In this document: positions 34,430 through 34,722 of the stretch, one piece after another
Layout of the letters: the number at the start of each line of letters is the position of its first letter
Position numbering within the stretch: position 1 is the stretch's first letter
Source: Gammaproteobacteria bacterium
GTDB taxonomy: Bacteria; Pseudomonadota; Gammaproteobacteria; Pseudomonadales; Azotimanducaceae
Assembly (NCBI GenBank): GCA_030428905.1
Contig: JAUIED010000037.1
Span: forward strand, 1-34,722
Direction: 5' to 3'
Length of the DNA stretch: 34,722 nt
The notes under the pieces: generated by a model
Database searches by the model: none
Seen by the model: the letters and a program-made list of their open reading frames with translations, nothing else
What the model was told of the DNA's origin: nothing
Program-made: the position numbers and the translations under genes

Positions 34430-34722
34430 CAGAAATAGCCCTCCTGCTTCTTCTTCTCCATTGAGGCGGCCTGATCGTGATCAATCACCCGCCCCTGGCG
34501 CTCAGAAGTTGTCGTCAACAGCATTTCCTGAATGATTTCGGTCAGCGTCTCCGCCTCGCTTTCGACTGCTCCTGTCAACGGGTAGCAGCCAAGCGTCCGG
34601 AACCGCACCTTCCTCATCTGCGGTGTTTCGCCCGGCTTGAGGGGCATGCGCTCGTCATCGACCATGATCAGCGTGCCATCGCGCTCGACGACGGGGCGCT
34701 CTGCAGCGAAATAGAGCGGCAC
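34429..34722 (-). CDS. cysD: Sulfate adenylyltransferase subunit 2 (3' part)
   Basis: This is the C-terminal ~97 residues of CysD, the ATP-pyrophosphatase-type catalytic subunit of ATP sulfurylase. The remaining ~200 residues lie beyond the window, so the GTG at the edge is an internal valine codon. Recognisable pieces are [36 protein letters not shown] and the end QEGYF, which is highly conserved in CysD. It is followed by the overlapping cysNC, the standard order in proteobacteria. Confidence 0.95.
   Translation of the reverse strand: MPLYFAAERPVVERDGTLIMVDDERMPLKPGETPQMRKVRFRTLGCYPLTGAVESEAETLTEIIQEMLLTTTSERQGRVIDHDQAASMEKKKQEGYF

Overview
The window is dense, GC-rich proteobacterial DNA with short gaps and many ATGA/GTGA stop-start overlaps. 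The gene families (pelDEFG, bkd-type 2-oxo acid dehydrogenase, homodimeric AceE-type E1, cysD-cysNC, two-partner secretion) suggest a gammaproteobacterium, probably free-living. The species cannot be named from the sequence. No stretch over 300 bases lacks a gene, and I saw no rRNA, tRNA, CRISPR, transposase or integrase.

Layout. (1) 1-4463, + strand: the 3' half of a Pel exopolysaccharide operon, a cut pelD followed by overlapping pelE, pelF and pelG. (2) 4567-8103, +: E1alpha, E1beta and E2 of a branched-chain-type 2-oxo acid dehydrogenase, without a local E3. (3) 8128-10184, +: a DUF1295 membrane protein coupled to an aldonolactone-oxidase-like flavoprotein. (4) 10275-10781: an unrecognised exported protein, followed by a 25-bp tandem array of palindromes. 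(5) 15241-10929, - strand: an AceE/MdeB-like E1, a VOC protein, an MDR oxidoreductase and a 65-aa zinc-ribbon-like protein, facing a divergent Lrp/AsnC regulator (15382-15855). (6) 15937-27316, +: the most unusual part, OmpA-like/TPR protein, apparently exported TPR-CHAT protease, 1352-aa membrane-anchored FG-GAP protein, TpsA exoprotein and TpsB transporter. The last four are translationally coupled. A Ser/Thr kinase with Sel1 repeats runs convergently into the end of tpsB. (7) 29186-32519: LysR regulator, small periplasmic protein, second VOC protein and MelB-like transporter. (8) 34722-32549, -: the end of cysD and a fused cysNC for sulfate activation.

Main hypothesis: region 6 is a cell-envelope system. 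TpsB would export TpsA, the CHAT protein would be a periplasmic caspase-like protease acting on a partner, the FG-GAP protein would be an anchored binding or scaffold protein, the OmpA protein would tie the system to peptidoglycan, and the kinase may control it. The families are recognised from sequence; the joint function is inference from gene order and overlaps.
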